A DNA stretch of 64,000 nt from RPRB01 sp035519675. GTDB lineage: Bacteria; Myxococcota; Myxococcia; Myxococcales; Myxococcaceae. Every line of letters begins with the position of its first letter. The stretch's first letter is position 1. The DNA lies in the NCBI GenBank assembly GCA_035519675.1, contig DATIWB010000133.1, forward strand, positions 51,238-115,237, read 5' to 3'. A program made the position numbers and the translations under genes. Below the pieces are notes generated by a model. That model made no database searches. It was not told the DNA's origin and saw nothing but the letters and a program-made list of their open reading frames with translations. Of the stretch, positions 26,361-35,700 are shown one piece after another.

Positions 26361-28384
26361 GGCCGACCATCGTCTTCCACATCTTCCGCAAGGACCTGAT
26401 CGAGACGCTCCGGGATCGCCGGACCGTGGTGATGGCGTTCGTCGTCCCGGCGCTCGTCTACCCGCTGCTCTTCACCCTGCTCGGCTCGGTGGCCACCGAC
26501 AAGCGAGGGGAACTCGAGCGGACCCGGGCCCGGGTCGCGGCATGGGGTCCGGTGCCCGAGGCCACGCTGAAGGCCGTGGAGCAGCAGGCCCGGGCGGATG
26601 TCGTCGACCGGCGCGACCAGCCCCCCGCCGAGCCCGAAGCAGAGGCGCGGCGGCTGGTCGCGTCGAAGAGGGTGCATCTGGTGCTGCTCACCCCGGCCGG
26701 GGCCACGGGCCCGAGCATCCCCATCCGGGTACTCGCCGATTCGACCGACGTCGATTCGGACGCCATGGCGCGGCGAGTCTCCCGCGCCCTGGCCGATCAC
26801 GACGCGGAGCTCCTCCGGCAGCGGATGACCGCGCTCGGGCAGGACGCCGCGTCGGCCAGGCCTCTCGACGTCCGGGAGGAGGACCTGGCCGACGCCGCCC
26901 GCCGCGGCGCCAGCTTCGCCGCCGCGCTGCTTCCCTATCTGCTGCTGGTGCTGGTGGCGACCTCCGGGTTCTATGCCGCGCTGGACCTGACCGCCGGCGA
27001 GAAGGAGCGAGGCACGCTGCAGACCCTCCTCACCGCACCGGTTCGCTCGGTGGAGATCGTCGCCGGCAAGTATCTGGCCGTCCTGACCCTCACCCTCGCG
27101 GCGACGGTGTGCAACCTCGGCTCGATTGCCCTGGCGCTGGCGCGGGGGACGGCGGCGATGGAAACCGGGGCTCGCTTTTCGCTCGGACTGTCCAGCGCCG
27201 GGGCGATCTTCGTCACCGTGATTCCGGCGGCGCTGCTCATCGTCGCCCTGCTGATGGCCATCGGGGTGCTCGCCCGCAGTTACCGCGAGGGGCAGAGCTA
27301 CCTGATGCCGATTCTCCTGCTGGTGATGCTCGCCGGGTTCGCGAGCTTCCTCCCCGGCGCCGAGCTGACCCCGGGCAGCGCCCTGGTCCCGCTCCTGAAC
27401 GTGACGCTGCTGGTGCACGACCTGCTGGTGGGGAAGGCCGGCGGACGGCAGATCTTCGTCGTCTGGGCAGTGAGCCTGGCCTGGGCCGTGCTGGGGATCC
27501 TGCTTGCGGCGCGGGTGTTCCAGACCGAGCAGGTGCTCCTGTCGGGAGAGAAGCCGTGGCGCGACGTGTTCTCGCCGCGCGCGCGCTCCGGACGGGGGCT
27601 GACTCCGGGGAACGCGCTGGCCTTTGCCGCGGTGCTGCTGGTTCTGACGTTCTACGGCTCGGCGCTGTTCGAGCGGCGGACGTCGGTGGCGGCGCTGATC
27701 CTCGGCTCGCAGCTCGGATTCTTCCTCCTCCCGTCGCTGGCCTGGTGCCGCCTCTTCCGTGCCCCGCTCGCCGAGACGCTCCAGCTCCGCTGGCCGAGCC
27801 CCCGGGGGTGGCTGGCCACGGTGCTTCTCGCGGCAGGAGGGTGGAGCGTGGGGGCGGTGGTCTGGGAACAGCTGCTGCGCTTCCCGGGAGCGCGGGCGTA
27901 CTCCGATTGGCTCGGCGAGCTGCTCGGGAAGCATGGACAGCTCGGGCTGGGGGCCGCGCTCGTCCTGGTCGCGCTGTTGCCGGCCGTCGCCGAGGAGGTC
28001 ACCTTCCGTGGCGTGGTGCTGGCCGGCCTCCGCCGCAGCGGCTCACGGTGGATCGCCGTGGTGGGGAGCGCTCTGGTGTTCGGCCTTTTCCACATCAACC
28101 CCTACCACGTGCTGGCGGCGTCGCTGATCGGCCTTCTCCTGGGCTGGGTGGCGCTGGAGAGCGGGAGCATCGTCCCTGGCGTGCTCATCCACCTGGTGAA
28201 CAACGGCGCGCAGGTGCTGCTCGACCGCATGCCGGGGCTGGCCGGGCAGATGCGCTCGTCGATGGCTGTGGCCCTCGCCCTGGCCAGCACCGCCGCGGGG
28301 GCGTGGCTGGTACGGGGCAGCCGACGGAAGGACCCGGAACCGGTGGAGCCGGCACCGGTGTCGCTCGCCGCTCCTAGAACGTGA
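26357..28384 (+). CDS. ABC-2 permease fused to a CPBP intramembrane metalloprotease
   Basis: 675 residues from a GTG that overlaps the ATPase stop. Residues 1 to about 400 form a NatB-like ABC-2 permease: TM1 at about 25-45 (MAFVVPALVYPLLFTLLG), a large periplasmic loop of about 130 residues, then TM helices from about 190 on (ALLPYLLLVLVATSGFYAAL, KERGTLQTLLTAPV). Residues about 410-650 add a CPBP/CAAX-protease domain with EEVTFR (E546, E547, R551), FGLFHIN (His about 578) and HLVNN, the four conserved motifs. The protease could process a transported or membrane-bound peptide. Similar fusions are known in Myxococcota and Planctomycetes annotations. Its last 11 bases overlap the end of the convergent PQ-rich gene. 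Confidence 0.9.
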   Translation: MRPTIVFHIFRKDLIETLRDRRTVVMAFVVPALVYPLLFTLLGSVATDKRGELERTRARVAAWGPVPEATLKAVEQQARADVVDRRDQPPAEPEAEARRLVASKRVHLVLLTPAGATGPSIPIRVLADSTDVDSDAMARRVSRALADHDAELLRQRMTALGQDAASARPLDVREEDLADAARRGASFAAALLPYLLLVLVATSGFYAALDLTAGEKERGTLQTLLTAPVRSVEIVAGKYLAVLTLTLAATVCNLGSIALALARGTAAMETGARFSLGLSSAGAIFVTVIPAALLIVALLMAIGVLARSYREGQSYLMPILLLVMLAGFASFLPGAELTPGSALVPLLNVTLLVHDLLVGKAGGRQIFVVWAVSLAWAVLGILLAARVFQTEQVLLSGEKPWRDVFSPRARSGRGLTPGNALAFAAVLLVLTFYGSALFERRTSVAALILGSQLGFFLLPSLAWCRLFRAPLAETLQLRWPSPRGWLATVLLAAGGWSVGAVVWEQLLRFPGARAYSDWLGELLGKHGQLGLGAALVLVALLPAVAEEVTFRGVVLAGLRRSGSRWIAVVGSALVFGLFHINPYHVLAASLIGLLLGWVALESGSIVPGVLIHLVNNGAQVLLDRMPGLAGQMRSSMAVALALASTAAGAWLVRGSRRKDPEPVEPAPVSLAAPRT

Positions 28385-29933
28385 AGCGCGCGGCGAGCCC
28401 GCCGCCGTCCTTCCCGAATACCGGAGTGACTTGAACCCGTGGCTCGGAGGCCGCGGCCAGCCGTTTCGAGAGACCTCGGTTGTACTGCTCCGCGAGCCGC
28501 GCGGTCTCCTCGGGGGTCGTCACCATGTCCGGGGTGAGCGCGGCGATGGTGAGGAGCAGGCCGCCGACCACCACTCCGCCGCCGATGAGCAGCGCCCCGT
28601 AGAGGCTGGTCTTCTGTGCGCTGTCGACGCATTGGTTGTAGCTCTTGGTGCCATTCGTGAAGCAGGCGGGGTCGTTGAGCGACTGCGCGTTGCCGCTCAC
28701 GATGATGCCGGAGGCGATGCCCGCGGCGAAGGTGAGAAACGAGGCGCCGTAGAGGATGCCTCGCTCGCTCTTGCGAACGTCGGAGGCGGACGCGAGATCG
28801 CCGCGACCCACCAGCCGGTAGAACTCGGTGGCCGACAGCTTGCGCGCGCCGTGCTGGGTGAAGACGTCCGTCTGGTGAGGACGGACCCGCAGCATGTCGC
28901 GGTAGTAGACCTCCCGGGCCAGGCCTGGTGGCGGCAGGTCCTCTTGCGCGGCCTTGCCCGGCTGCGCATCCACCGACTGCGTTCCGGGGGTGGCTGCCGG
29001 AGCGGCGGAGGGGGCCTGCTGGACCGGAACCGCACCGGGCGGGAGCAACGGCTTCGCCGGAGCGCCCTGCGTGGCGGGAGCAGGGGCAACGGAGGGAGCC
29101 GGTGCGGGAGCCGCGGGTGCGGCCTGGGGGGCGGCCACTGCAGCTCCTGCCGCGGCGGGCGGGGCGAGCTGTGGGGCGGGGGCTGCTGGCTGCGGCGCCG
29201 AGTACTGCGGAGCGGGTGCGGAGTACTGGGGAGCCGGCGCGGCCGCCGGCGGTGCTGGAGCGGCGAGGGGAGCAGCGACGGCGGCTCCGGCCGCGGCTCC
29301 GCCGGCGGCCGGCGGCGCGTACTGCTGAGGAGGCGCGGCCTGAGGTGCCGAGTATTGCTGAGGTGGGGCGGCGTACTGCTGCGGCGGGCCGTACTGTTGC
29401 TGAGGCGGAGCCGCGTATTGCTGAGGAGGCGCGGCCTGGGGTGCCTGGTACTGCTGAGGCGGAGCAGCGTACTGCTGCGGTGGGGCGACCTGCTGAGGCG
29501 GGGCAGCGTATTGCTGAGGAGGGGCGGCCTGCTGCGGAGGCGCCGCGTACTGCTGAGGCGGAGCCGCGTATTGCTGGGGGGGCGCGGCCTGCTGCGGAGG
29601 CGCCGCGTACTGCTGAGGAGGCGCGGCCTGGGGCGCGGGAGCGGCGACCTGTGGCTGCTGGGGCGGCGCAACGTACTGCGCGGGCGCGACCTGCGGCGCA
29701 GGCTGTGGGGCGGGAGCCGGAGCGTACTGCACCGGCGCGACCTGCTGCGGCGGCGGTGCCGGAGCGTACTGCACCGGCGCGACCTGCGGTGCGGGAGCCG
29801 GTGCCGGCGCGTATTGCACTGGCGCGACCTGCGGCGGCGCAGGTTGTGGCACCCACGGCTGCGGGGCTTGCTGCCGGGCCAGCGCAAGAGAAGAAACCAC
29901 CAGACCGAAGACACAAACGAGCCGACCCTGCAT
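28374..29933 (-). CDS. Exported Pro/Gln/Ala/Tyr-repeat protein with membrane segments near the C terminus
   Basis: 519 residues. A signal peptide (MQGRLVCVFGLVVSSLALA) is followed by about 270 residues of low-complexity repeats of the type PPQQYAAPPQQ and APVQYAPAP, then an alanine/proline linker. The C-terminal 170 residues are ordered: a soluble segment (LARDVYYRDMLRV-like, LVGRGDLASASDVRKSERG) and two hydrophobic helices (ASFLTFAAGIASGIIVSG and YGALLIGGGVVVGGLLLTIA). I do not recognise a family. The start at 29933 has GGAGG six bases upstream on the minus strand and begins the signal peptide. A repeat-driven ORF of 522 residues on the opposite strand is spurious. Confidence 0.75.
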   Translation of the reverse strand: MQGRLVCVFGLVVSSLALARQQAPQPWVPQPAPPQVAPVQYAPAPAPAPQVAPVQYAPAPPPQQVAPVQYAPAPAPQPAPQVAPAQYVAPPQQPQVAAPAPQAAPPQQYAAPPQQAAPPQQYAAPPQQYAAPPQQAAPPQQYAAPPQQVAPPQQYAAPPQQYQAPQAAPPQQYAAPPQQQYGPPQQYAAPPQQYSAPQAAPPQQYAPPAAGGAAAGAAVAAPLAAPAPPAAAPAPQYSAPAPQYSAPQPAAPAPQLAPPAAAGAAVAAPQAAPAAPAPAPSVAPAPATQGAPAKPLLPPGAVPVQQAPSAAPAATPGTQSVDAQPGKAAQEDLPPPGLAREVYYRDMLRVRPHQTDVFTQHGARKLSATEFYRLVGRGDLASASDVRKSERGILYGASFLTFAAGIASGIIVSGNAQSLNDPACFTNGTKSYNQCVDSAQKTSLYGALLIGGGVVVGGLLLTIAALTPDMVTTPEETARLAEQYNRGLSKRLAAASEPRVQVTPVFGKDGGGLAARFTF

Positions 29934-30155
29934 CGTCGCCTCCACGCGAGCGGCGCTCCCCTCGTGCCGCCCGGGAACCCCCGAAAGGTTTCCGCATGAT
30001 CCCCAAGCGGGCTCGCTTCTACCAGTCCGCTAGGAGTGCCTGGCCGCCAGCCCGGCAAGAGATCCGACACTCCCACTGGCGATTCGTTGCAGCCGGGGCG
30101 GTCGGCCCGGGTCGATTTGGGCGTCGGCGGGTGACAGCCGGGTGTCGGGTGGGGC

Positions 30156-30908
30156 TCAGGCCGGCCCGGTGGGTGCCGCCTCGGCGTCCAGCCGGGTCTT
30201 CTCCGCCACGATCAGCGCCCGGACATGGTCGCGGAAGACCGGGACATCGCTGCGAAAGTCGGCCGGGTCGACCGGCGGCAGGATCCGGACGCGGCACCGG
30301 GCCGTGCCCCGCATCACCCAGCCGTGCTTGGGGAGCACGTCTCCGGTGCCGCTCAGGGCGATGGGAATGAGTGGCACCTGCCGCTCGATGGCCATCCGGA
30401 ATGCCCCGTCCTTGAAGGCTTTCACCTCGCCGTCGGGGGAACGGGTTCCCTCCGGGAAGAGCAGGACCGGGACTCCGCGAGCGAGCCAGCCCTCACAGGC
30501 GCGCATCATTGCCGCGATGCTGTCCTTGTCGCCCCGGACCAGCGGCACGTACTGGTTGAGCCGCATGTTCCAGCCGATGAACGGGATTCGAAAGTTGCTC
30601 GCCTTCGAGACCCACTTGAACGGCCGCCAGAGCCCGAACAGCACCAGGATGTCGGCGAGTGACGCGTGGTTGGAGACCAGCACCGCGCCGCCACGCCACG
30701 GCAGGTGCCGTCGTCCCTCGACTCTCAGGCGCCAGAACGGGTTGCTCCAGAAGAAGAGCTGGGCCCAGAAGCACGAGTAGAGGTGAAGCACCCGGCCGTT
30801 CCGGTCGAATGGGAGCGTCAGCAGCCAGATCAGCACCGCCCCGAGGAAGAGCGGGACGCAGCCCACGGCCAGGTAGGTCCAGAACAGCGCGGAGAAGACG
30901 GCGCGCAT
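30156..30908 (-). CDS. plsC: 1-acyl-sn-glycerol-3-phosphate acyltransferase (PlsC family)
   Basis: 250 residues. PlsC transfers an acyl chain to lysophosphatidic acid in phospholipid synthesis at the inner membrane. An N-terminal TM helix (YLAVGCVPLFLGAVLIWLL) is followed by the catalytic NHASLAD (NHxxxxD) and, later, FPEGTRS, the glycerol-phosphate binding block; PLIPIALSGT is also conserved. Length is typical. It may be preceded by a small ORF at 30921-31259. The exact paralogue (PlsC or a lysophospholipid acyltransferase) is not decided. Confidence 0.9.
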   Translation of the reverse strand: MRAVFSALFWTYLAVGCVPLFLGAVLIWLLTLPFDRNGRVLHLYSCFWAQLFFWSNPFWRLRVEGRRHLPWRGGAVLVSNHASLADILVLFGLWRPFKWVSKASNFRIPFIGWNMRLNQYVPLVRGDKDSIAAMMRACEGWLARGVPVLLFPEGTRSPDGEVKAFKDGAFRMAIERQVPLIPIALSGTGDVLPKHGWVMRGTARCRVRILPPVDPADFRSDVPVFRDHVRALIVAEKTRLDAEAAPTGPA

Positions 30909-30920
30909 GGGGAGCGGCGG

Positions 30921-31259
30921 TCAGTGCTTCCGCGGTGGGGCAGCCTCCGGGACGGAGGCGCCCGACACTTGGAAGGCCGTCGCGGGCCAGAGGCACAGGC
31001 CCCGCTGCCCCCGGGCCGAGGCAAGGGCGATGCGGGTGAGCGCCGCGCAGGCCTCCATCGCGGTGGGCTCCAAGGGGACGGGGCCGGTGCTCCGGGGGGG
31101 TGGTCTCGTGACGCTGGAGCCGTTCGGGACGGGGAACCGGCATGCGTCCCGGAGGGCGTGGCGGTCGAGCGTGAGCCTTTCCGGGACCAGCGGAGTGAGG
31201 CCGGGCTGGGCCAGAGACCGCCCTTCGAGCGGCGGCGCGCGACAGGGCGGGCGGGTCAC
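30921..31259 (-). CDS. Possible small protein upstream of plsC
   Basis: A 112-codon open frame whose stop is only 12 bp before the plsC start, on the same strand, with third codon positions rich in G and C like the neighbours. The product (MTRPPCRAPPLEGRSLAQPG onward) has no signal peptide, TM segment or recognised domain and is rich in Pro, Arg and Ala. It may be real or a chance frame in high-GC DNA. The remaining bases from 31260 to 31417 hold nothing I can identify. Confidence 0.3.
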   Translation of the reverse strand: MTRPPCRAPPLEGRSLAQPGLTPLVPERLTLDRHALRDACRFPVPNGSSVTRPPPRSTGPVPLEPTAMEACAALTRIALASARGQRGLCLWPATAFQVSGASVPEAAPPRKH

Positions 31260-31417
31260 GACCGTTGGACCTTAGCACCTCGTGGCGGGGTGGCAGACCT
31301 GACGCGTGGTCGATCGGAACATCCAGGCGCCGGCGCGGGAGCGAGTTGCCGCGGCACGCCCTCGACGAGGCCGGGGATCCCCCGTCAGGATGACGCTGCG
31401 CCGCGCCGGAGGTCGAC

Positions 31418-31714
31418 ATGCAGTTCCTGATCATCGCCAACGACTTCCGTGACCCCGAGGCGCTCTCGCGGCGGATGCAGCAGCGACCGGCCCACATCGA
31501 AGGCGTGAAGCGGATGAAGGCAGAGGGAACGTTCCTCGACGGTGGGGCGATGCTGGACGACGAGGGTCGGATGGTTGGCTCGATGGTGCTGGTCGAGTTC
31601 CCCTCCCGGCCGGACGTCGACGCCTGGCTCGCCGCCGACCCGTACGTCACCGGGAAGGTGTGGGAGCACGTCACGGTCCGTGCCTTCCGGCGGGTGCAGT
31701 TCCCCGGCGCGTAA
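31418..31714 (+). CDS. YciI-like protein
   Basis: 98 residues beginning MQFLIIANDFRDPEALSRRM. The N-terminal strand, the RxxHIEGVKRMKAEGTFLDGG block and the C-terminal SRPDVDAWLAADPYVTGKVW pattern match the YCII-related dimeric alpha-beta barrel family (short proteins with a conserved His-Asp pair; function mostly unknown). GGAGG stands seven bases upstream of the ATG. It is followed within 10 bp by a dispersed-repeat cluster. Confidence 0.85.
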   Translation: MQFLIIANDFRDPEALSRRMQQRPAHIEGVKRMKAEGTFLDGGAMLDDEGRMVGSMVLVEFPSRPDVDAWLAADPYVTGKVWEHVTVRAFRRVQFPGA

Positions 31715-31723
31715 GACAAGAGT

Positions 31724-31745
31724 GGGTAACGAGGTGTTTGGCACC
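31724..31745 (-). repeat. Dispersed repeat, cluster 3a (reverse orientation)
   Basis: GGTAACGAGGTGTTTGGCACC, one head-type unit on the minus strand with a T for C change. It starts only 10 bp after the yciI stop. Confidence 0.85.
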
Positions 31746-31787
31746 TTGAAAGGGTGCGTAATGTCATGGACTTTGGTCCCATAGTCC

Positions 31788-31866
31788 CTAGCGAGGTGTC
31801 CGTACCGAGGTGTCCCGTAACGAAGTGTCCGTAACGAGGTGTCCCGTAACGAGGTGTCTGGCACTC
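31788..31866 (-). repeat. Dispersed repeat, cluster 3b (reverse orientation, tandem units)
   Basis: On the minus strand: one head at about 31847-31865, preceded on the plus strand by four tail units (GCGAGGTGTCCGT, ACCGAGGTGTCCCGT, AACGAAGTGTCCGT, AACGAGGTGTCCCGT). The cluster shows graded decay, the units furthest from the head being the most degenerate. Confidence 0.88.
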
Positions 31867-31926
31867 TGGAAGGCACCTCGAGAGGTGCGGTGTCGTGTCG
31901 CGGGGAGTGTTGCGAGGGCGTTCCGG

Positions 31927-32646
31927 TCAGCGTGGTGCGGGTAGGGCGCTCAGTTCGGGGTGAACGGAGGAGTGCCAAACGGCGCGACTCCGGACCAGGC
32001 GGGCATCCGGAAGACGCGACTCTGTCGGGCCCTCTCCTGTTCCGAGCAGGTGCACGAAGGCACCACTTCCCGGTGAGCTGAGGAAGACGAGGTGGAATCG
32101 CTCGACGCTGGCCAGTGACTGCGCCGCCTGCTGGTACTCCTCTGACCGGGCCGGGACCGGCAAGTCCACGGCGACCGTGACCAGCTGGGCGGCGATGGCC
32201 GCGAGGCTCGGCTCGCCCGCCGAGATCTCGGGAAGAAGGCGGAGGACCTCGTATCGGTGGGCCCGGATGGCTCCGTGCATCCGTCGGCAATTCTCGTCGA
32301 GTGCCGCCCCCACCGCCGCCGGGACGCGCTCCTCGGTCCGTCCGTCCGCGGCGGCCTGGGCGGGCATCTCCTCCCAGCTGGCAGTCGGCCGGAGGGCCCA
32401 GAGTTGCGACTTTGCGAGCTGCACGAAGAGAACGGGCGCCTCTCCTGGAGATGGCGCGTGGGACTGCACCCACCCCCGATACTCCCCCCTGACCGCGAGC
32501 AGCGTGGGGATCGCTCCGGCCTCGGCCTCGTCGAGATGAAGGCGGAGGAACCGGAGAGAGCCCGCGGTCGCGGGGGCAGTCGGGGCCGGGGCCGGGGGCG
32601 TCGCGCAGCCGGGCACGAGGAGCGAGGAGAGAGAGCGCGTGCGCAT
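31927..32646 (-). CDS. Putative lipoprotein, unknown function
   Basis: 239 residues from the ATG at 32646, beginning MRTRSLSSLLVPGCATPPAP; LVPGC is a plausible but weak lipobox. The rest is a mixed alpha-beta soluble region without a recognised domain (SLRFLRLHLDEAEAGAIPTL, GAFVHLLGTGEG). It is divergent from lhr and its stop is 61 bp from repeat cluster 3b. A longer start at 32691 would remove the signal peptide-like N terminus and is not favoured. Confidence 0.6.
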   Translation of the reverse strand: MRTRSLSSLLVPGCATPPAPAPTAPATAGSLRFLRLHLDEAEAGAIPTLLAVRGEYRGWVQSHAPSPGEAPVLFVQLAKSQLWALRPTASWEEMPAQAAADGRTEERVPAAVGAALDENCRRMHGAIRAHRYEVLRLLPEISAGEPSLAAIAAQLVTVAVDLPVPARSEEYQQAAQSLASVERFHLVFLSSPGSGAFVHLLGTGEGPTESRLPDARLVRSRAVWHSSVHPELSALPAPR

Positions 32647-32711
32647 CGGAGGTCCACGGACCCTCGCATCCCCCCTTGACGGTGACTGCACCGGCGTTCA
32701 GGAATGCGGGA

Positions 32712-35700
32712 ATGGCCGCGCCGCAGCTTCCGCTCCAGTTCGCCGCCGCCGCGGACGAGGTCCACTCCGTGCTGGCTGCCTTCCATCCGCTGGTCCAGCG
32801 ATGGTTCCAGTCGACGCTCGGCCAACCCTCGGAGCCCCAGAGCCGTGGCTGGCCACGCATCCTCGCCGGCGACGACGTGCTCATCGCCGCGCCGACGGGC
32901 TCGGGGAAGACGCTCTCGGCGTTCCTGGCGGCGCTTGATCGCCTCCTGAGGCTCGCGCTCGAGAATCGGCTCGAGGACCGCACGTCGGTGGTCTACGTCT
33001 CGCCCCTCAAGGCGCTGGGGAACGACGTCCAGAAGAACCTGGTCGCTCCGCTCGAGGCCATCTACGAGCTCGCCGCGCGCGAGGGCCTCTTCCCCGAGCC
33101 GGTCCGGGTCCAGGTTCGCACCGGGGACACGCCGGCGAGCGAGCGGGCACAGATGCTCCGCCGGCCCCCCCACGTCCTGATCACCACGCCCGAGTCGCTC
33201 TACCTGGTGCTCACCGCCGCGCGAGGGCGCGAGACGCTCCGGCACGTGGACACGGTCATCGTCGACGAGATCCACGCCCTGGCCCGCGACAAGCGTGGAA
33301 GCCACCTCGCCCTGTCGCTCGAGCGGCTGAAGGGTCAGGTCAGGCGCCGTCCGCAGCTGATCGGCCTGTCGGCCACGCAGAAGCCGGTGGAGACCTTCGC
33401 CTCGTTCCTCACCGGCCGCCCCGAGGGATGCGCGGTGGTGCAGGTGGGTCACCTCCGCAAGTGGCAGCTGTCGCTGGAGACGCCCGAGGATTCGCTCAGC
33501 GCGGTCGCCACCCACGAGATGTGGGGACAGGTCTATGACCGGCTGGTGCAGCTGACGTCCGAGCACCGGACGACGCTCATCTTCACCAACACCCGCAAGC
33601 TGGCCGAGCGGGTGGCTCACGACCTGGGGACCCGGCTCGGCCCGGGCACGGTCTCGGCGCACCACGGGAGCATGGCGCGGGAGCTGCGACTTGCGGCCGA
33701 GGAGAAGCTCAAGCGCGGCGAGCTGAGAGCGATGGTGGCCACCGCCTCGCTCGAGCTGGGGATCGACATTGGCGCGGTGGACCTGGTGGTACAGCTGGGG
33801 AGCCCGCGGGGCATCGCGCTCTTCCTCCAGCGGGTGGGGCGCGCCGGGCACTCGTTGCACGGGGTGAGCAAGGGCATCCTTTTCGCCCTCACCCGCGACG
33901 AGCTGGTCGAGTGCACGGCGCTCCTCCGGGCCGTCCACGACGGTGAGCTCGACGCGGTCCGGATGCCCGAGGGGCCGCTGGACGTGCTGGCGCAGCAGAT
34001 CGTCGCTGCCTGCGCGGTGGACGCCTGGGACGAACGAGCGCTGTTCGCGCTGGTGAAGCGTGCCTGGCCCTACCGCGACCTCACCTGGGAGCAGTATTCG
34101 CAGGTCCTCCAGATGCTCTCCGAGGGCGTGAGCGAGCGACGGGGGCGCATGCGGGTCCATCTCCACCGCGACCGTGTCAACCACCTGCTCCGGGCGCGGA
34201 AGGGCGCTCGGCTCACCGCGCTGATGAACGGCGGCGCGATCCCCGACACCTTCACCTACCCGGTGGTGGCCGAGCCCGACGGGCGCCAGGTGGGGACGCT
34301 CGACGAGGACTTCGCGGTGGAGATGAACGGCGGCGACGTCTTCCTGCTGGGGAGCACCAGCTGGCGCGTGCAGGGGCTCCGCGCCGGGGTGGTGCGGGTC
34401 GAGGACGCGCGAGGAGCGCCGCCGAGCATCCCCTTCTGGCGCGGCGAGGCGCCGTCGCGCACGGATGAGCTGTCGCGGGAGGTGGGTCGTCTGCGGGACG
34501 AGCTGCTCGAGCACCCGGCGGCAGGAGAGTGGCTGGAGCGACTCGGTCTCGGGGAGCGAGACGTCGAGGCCCTGTCCGAGTACCTCCGCTCGAGCCGTCA
34601 GGTGCTGGGAGCCCTGCCGAGCGAGCGGATGGTCATCGCCGAGCGCTTCTTCGACGAGGCCGGCGGGATGCAGCTCATCCTGCATGCGCCCTTCGGCGGC
34701 CGGATCAACCGGGCCTGGGGGCTCGCGCTCCGCAAGCGCTTCTGCCGCACCTTCGACTTCGAGCTGCAGGCGGCGGCGACGGACGACGGCATCCTCCTGT
34801 CGCTCGGGGAGCAGCACAGCTTCCCGCTCGCGGACATCTTCGAGTTCCTTCACCCGGACACCGTCGAGTCGGTGCTGGTCCAGGCCGTCCTGCAGGCGCC
34901 ACTCTTCGGAACGCGCTTCCGCTGGAGCGCGACGCGGGCGCTCGCGCTGTCGCGCTACCAGAGTGGTGGCCGCGTCCCGCCGCACATCCAGCGGGCCCGG
35001 GCGGAGGACCTCCTGGCAGCGGTGTTCCCGGCCCAGCTTGGGTGTCAGGACAACCACGGTGGGGCGGAGGTCGAGCCGCCCGACCACCCGCTGGTCCACG
35101 AGGCGCTGCGGGACTGCCTCACCGAGGCGCTGGACGTCGAGGGTCTGAAGCGCGTGCTCCGCGCGCTGCGGGCGGGCGAGATCCAGACGCTGGCGCGGGA
35201 CCTGCCCGAGCCGTCGCCGCTCGCCCATGCGCTCCTGAACTCGCAGCCCTACACCTTCCTCGACGAGGCACCTCTGGAGGAGCGGCGGGCCCGGGCGGTC
35301 CAGGTGCGCCGTGCGTTGCCGGCCGAGGATGCGGCGGGCCTCGGAGCCCTGGACGCCTCGGCGATCGAGCAGGTCGTCGCCGACGCCCGCCCGCTGGTCC
35401 GCGATGCGGAGGAGCTCCATGACTGGCTGCTCGCCGCGGTGCTGGTCCCGACCGAAGGGATTCCGCCGCACCTGCTGGACGAGCTGGTCGGAACCGGCCG
35501 CGCGGCGAGACTGACCGTCTCATCGGTGGACGGTCACGAGGCGGGTAACGAGGTGTTTGGCACTTCGGGTAGCACTTCGGGTAACGAGGTGTCGGGTAAC
35601 GAGGTGTCTGGCACTGCGGAGCGCTCGTTCGCGATCTGTGCGGAACGGCTCCTGCATGCCCGTGCGCTCTTCCCCGACGCCGGGGTGACGCCGCGACTCT

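Noticed and set aside
28431..29999. A 522-codon plus-strand ORF rich in Leu, Arg and Gly
   Set aside because: Reverse complement of the PPQQYAAPP repeats; lacks any signal, domain or ribosome-binding site.
32676..32711. Alternative TTG/GTG starts for lhr
   Set aside because: The ATG at 32712 begins just before the conserved N-terminal helix; the extra 12 residues have no recognisable conservation. The alternatives cannot be fully excluded.
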